DNA of 64,000 bases from Gammaproteobacteria bacterium. Lineage in GTDB: Bacteria > Pseudomonadota > Gammaproteobacteria > Steroidobacterales > JABDKV01. Positions 61,654-64,000 of the stretch are shown here, in pieces. The stretch is taken from assembly GCA_013003425.1 (NCBI GenBank), contig JABDJB010000012.1, forward strand, positions 56,482-120,481. Reading direction: 5' to 3'. Numbering within the stretch: position 1 is the stretch's first letter; the number at the start of each line of letters is the position of its first letter. A program made the translations under genes and the position numbers. The notes under the pieces were generated by a model, which saw only the letters and a list, made by a program, of their open reading frames with translations, made no database searches and was not told the origin of the DNA.

Positions 61654-64000
61654 ATGCGTCGAAAGCCGTTTTTCATCAGGCCATCCGGATGGCGTGGTGC
61701 AGCTTTAGCTGCACCGCTGATTATCGCCGCGTGCAGCGGCGGTGGCGGCAATGGGCTGCCGACCGAAGACGCGGCGGGCGGAGAAAATAGCGCGCCTATC
61801 GCATCCAACGTGGACATGCAGACAGTGCCATCGTCCAGTCTGATTATTCGGGTCCTCGACAGCAGTACCGATCTCGACGGTGACCAGCTCAAGCTGGTGT
61901 ATGTAACGCAGCCATCTCACGGCGCGGTCACTATTGAAGATAACGGCACACCGGCTGACCCGTTCGACGACTACCTGCGCTACGTTTGCGACGACATTTT
62001 TGTCGGTGTCGTTTCGTTTCAGTACACCATCAGTGATGGTGGCAATGGTCGCGCGACTGGAAATGTCAGCATCACCGTCGGTACCGGCGCCAACAATCCA
62101 CCGGTAGCTGTTAACGACATGGTTACGGTTGCAGTAAACGGCAGCATCGCAGTCGACGTGCTCGGTAACGACACCGATCCCGATGGCGACAGCATCAGTA
62201 TCAATTCGTTTACTGCACCCGCTGCCGGTGCAGTCGTGCTGAATGATGGCGGGACGGCCGATCCCGCAGACGACCGGCTGGTTTACACGCCGTTGCCGGC
62301 GTTTACCGGGGTGGATTCGTTCACATACCGGATCAGCGACGGTGATCTGGCCAGTGATGGCCTGGTAACCATCGTAGTCGGTGCCGCAGGGCCAACTGAA
62401 CAGGTTTGCGGCAACGTGATGAAGGGCGCGGTGAGCGGGGCGCTGGTCCAGCTGTTTCCGATTGACGGCACCGGGGCAGCAACGACGACAATTCCTGTCG
62501 CCCAGGCGCTGACCGATAGCGCGGGCAACTGGTGCGCTGACGTTCCGCTGCCGCGCGGTGCGCTGCTGGTGCGCAGCCTCGGTGGCCAGTTCATCGACGA
62601 AACCGATACATCGTCTTCCGGTAGCGCGCGCCGCACGATCGTGCTTGACGCGAGCTCCTACCTGGAAACGGCGCTGCTTCCCTCGGACGATTTTGCCGCT
62701 ATCAATGTCTACACTAATGCAATCTATGAGAAAGCGCGGCGTGTGACAGGCAGCGGCGGGTTCGCCGGTGTCTTCGCTGTTGAGCGCAATCTGTATCAGC
62801 AGGCCTTCGGCTGGCCGACAGACCTGTTGCAGCTCGATCCGGCCAACCCGGCCGCGCTCGAACCGACGGCACTGCAGGCAGCCCGCGTTTACGCCATGGC
62901 GCTGGGCGGTATTGCCAACGTGGTCAACGAAGTCGCGGTCGACTTTGCCGAGTCGCAAATGACCTTCGGGATGATCCGGGCGGTGGTCATCGACCTTACC
63001 GACTGCCTGCTGGATGGGCATTTCTATTCCGGGGCTGTACGCACGCCCGCGGAGTTCGATCTGAACGGTTCACCGGTATTCATGCCGACCGACCTGCAGC
63101 TCAACCTGTCGATACTTCGTTTCAGGAACAACAATCTCAGCGATTTCGGCTCGACCCCTCTGGCCCAGATCGACGCGGGTGTCTGCCTGGGCGCAGACGA
63201 TTCCGACGATGCGCTGCCACCGACTTTTGTTCCGGATCCGCTGTCCGCGCTGAGTTTCCCGGCCACCGGCCCGCTGACGGACCTCCTGGCAGTCACCCCG
63301 GTGCCGCTGATCACCGACAACCTCGATCCGGCACCGACCGTGGTGGCCGTCGCAATCAACACGGACAGCGGCGCACCGATTCCGCCGGGTTCGCCCGACG
63401 TGCCGCCGGGGGCCTACGACATCACGTGGGAGGCGAGCGATAGCACCGGCAACACCGTGCAACGCGTACAACGGATCACTATTCTCGCCAACAGCAACGG
63501 CACGATAACGCTGTCTCCGGATGACATCACGCCTGGCGAGACGTTAACCGTTTCGGTTGCCGACGCCGATCTGGATAGCGATGCGGCAGTGGCCGACATG
63601 GTTGATGTGACGGTCAGCAACACGGTGACGCTGGAAGTCGAAACAGTAACGCTGACTGAGACCGGCGCGAACAGCGGTATTTTTCAGGGCACGCTGGCGA
63701 CGCAGTTCGGTAGCGGCGGGACGAATGACAACGGCGTGCTCGACGTGCAGGCCGGTGAGGCAGCCCAGGCACGTTACGATGACGCGCTCGATGCCACGGG
63801 TAACCCGGCGGTTCGAACTGATCTGACATCAATCAGCGGCGGCGACAACGGCAGCATAGTGGTTAGCCCCGGCAGCATTGTTCCGGGAGAATCGCTGACG
63901 ATCACGGTAACCGACGCTGATCTGGACACCAATGCCACGGTGGCCGAGACGGTCGATGTAACGGCGAGCAACACCACGACGCTGGAATTCGAAACGGTGA
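61654..64000 (+). CDS. large Ig/cadherin-like repeat lipoprotein (3' partial)
   Basis: The frame opens at ATG 61654 and runs off the window. A lipoprotein signal ends LIIAACSGGG. Two cadherin-like (tandem-95/Big_9 type) modules follow at about residues 50-260, one with the signature LGNDTDPDGDSISI and TPLPAFTGVDSFTYRISDGD. A unique domain of about 300 residues comes next. From about residue 610 a 117-residue repeat begins: ITPGETLTVSVADADLDSD then TVTLTETGANSGIFQGTL; a second copy (SIVPGESLTITVTDADLDTN) is cut by the window edge. It is probably an extracellular adhesin or matrix protein. The reverse-strand frame inside it is an artefact. Confidence 0.85.
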   Translation, partial: MRRKPFFIRPSGWRGAALAAPLIIAACSGGGGNGLPTEDAAGGENSAPIASNVDMQTVPSSSLIIRVLDSSTDLDGDQLKLVYVTQPSHGAVTIEDNGTPADPFDDYLRYVCDDIFVGVVSFQYTISDGGNGRATGNVSITVGTGANNPPVAVNDMVTVAVNGSIAVDVLGNDTDPDGDSISINSFTAPAAGAVVLNDGGTADPADDRLVYTPLPAFTGVDSFTYRISDGDLASDGLVTIVVGAAGPTEQVCGNVMKGAVSGALVQLFPIDGTGAATTTIPVAQALTDSAGNWCADVPLPRGALLVRSLGGQFIDETDTSSSGSARRTIVLDASSYLETALLPSDDFAAINVYTNAIYEKARRVTGSGGFAGVFAVERNLYQQAFGWPTDLLQLDPANPAALEPTALQAARVYAMALGGIANVVNEVAVDFAESQMTFGMIRAVVIDLTDCLLDGHFYSGAVRTPAEFDLNGSPVFMPTDLQLNLSILRFRNNNLSDFGSTPLAQIDAGVCLGADDSDDALPPTFVPDPLSALSFPATGPLTDLLAVTPVPLITDNLDPAPTVVAVAINTDSGAPIPPGSPDVPPGAYDITWEASDSTGNTVQRVQRITILANSNGTITLSPDDITPGETLTVSVADADLDSDAAVADMVDVTVSNTVTLEVETVTLTETGANSGIFQGTLATQFGSGGTNDNGVLDVQAGEAAQARYDDALDATGNPAVRTDLTSISGGDNGSIVVSPGSIVPGESLTITVTDADLDTNATVAETVDVTASNTTTLEFETV
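61696..61715. repeat. REP-like palindrome inside the lipoprotein signal peptide
   Basis: GGTGCAGCT-TT-AGCTGCACC is a perfect nine-base-arm dyad lying in the codons for GAALAAP. Its centre resembles the REP GCGGCTTTAGCCGC, with paired changes on both sides. It could be a domesticated REP or chance in a GC-rich signal sequence. Confidence 0.4.

Noticed and set aside
61705..63021. 438-codon minus-strand open frame
   Set aside because: The plus strand carries a lipoprotein signal and cadherin-like repeats with consistent protein features; the reverse frame has none.

Overview
The window reads as one GC-rich chromosome segment of a gammaproteobacterium. The evidence is gene content and order: ctpA-yibQ, hslV-hslU-DUF971-ubiE-ubiJ-ubiB, dapF-DUF484-xerC, algZ-algR-hemC-hemDX-hemY, ubiK next to a PII gene, REP palindromes of the GTAGGAGCGGCTTTAGCCGCGA type, and a sigma-54/NtrC-type control region. 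Free-living marine or sediment lineages (for example Woeseiaceae or Steroidobacterales-like) fit the mix of PEP-CTERM remnant, caspase/CHAT genes, FG-GAP and cadherin-like secreted proteins, but that placement is inference. No rRNA, tRNA, CRISPR array, insertion sequence or prophage was recognised.

Layout. 1-8.8 kb: end of an FG-GAP/dockerin secreted protein, ctpA-yibQ, a lipoprotein paired with a proteasome-beta-like Ntn hydrolase whose first mature residue would be Ser, an AT-richer methyltransferase, an M49-like lipoprotein peptidase and a YhhN-family protein. 8.8-16 kb: a TPR membrane protein divergent from a compact operon of a heptad-repeat peptide, a caspase (C14), a membrane-anchored CHAT protease and a four-helix membrane protein. 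This is the strongest candidate for an undescribed system. 16-25 kb: a FadL-type porin, small enzymes, a divergent FlhD-like/FlhC-like regulator pair separated by palindromes, an SLC13 permease and a beta-propeller lipoprotein.

25-34 kb: a complete unfused trpEGDCFBA operon with coupled stop/start junctions, preceded by a Trp-codon leader peptide and a textbook attenuator; a GST gene and hmgA follow. 34-46 kb: universal stress protein, M23 peptidase, DUF1203, the ubiquinone genes ubiB-ubiJ-ubiE, hslUV with a visible promoter, a PEP-CTERM gene remnant, an orphan membrane module, a Cys-rich repeat secreted protein, xerC, DUF484 and dapF. 46-53 kb: ubiD, a lone ParA-like ATPase, and a glycosylation cluster (GT2, SMR-type flippase-like protein, methyltransferase, GT-C-like membrane protein) followed by three REP copies. 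53-64 kb: an epimerase-like SDR, heme synthesis genes with a HemD-HemX fusion, the AlgZR-type two-component system, a PII gene with a sigma-54 promoter and NtrC box, ubiK, and the 5' part of a large Ig/cadherin-like repeat lipoprotein.

Most genes are housekeeping. The accessory signal is concentrated in the caspase/CHAT locus, the FlhDC-like pair, the Ser-type Ntn hydrolase and the repeat-bearing secreted proteins.
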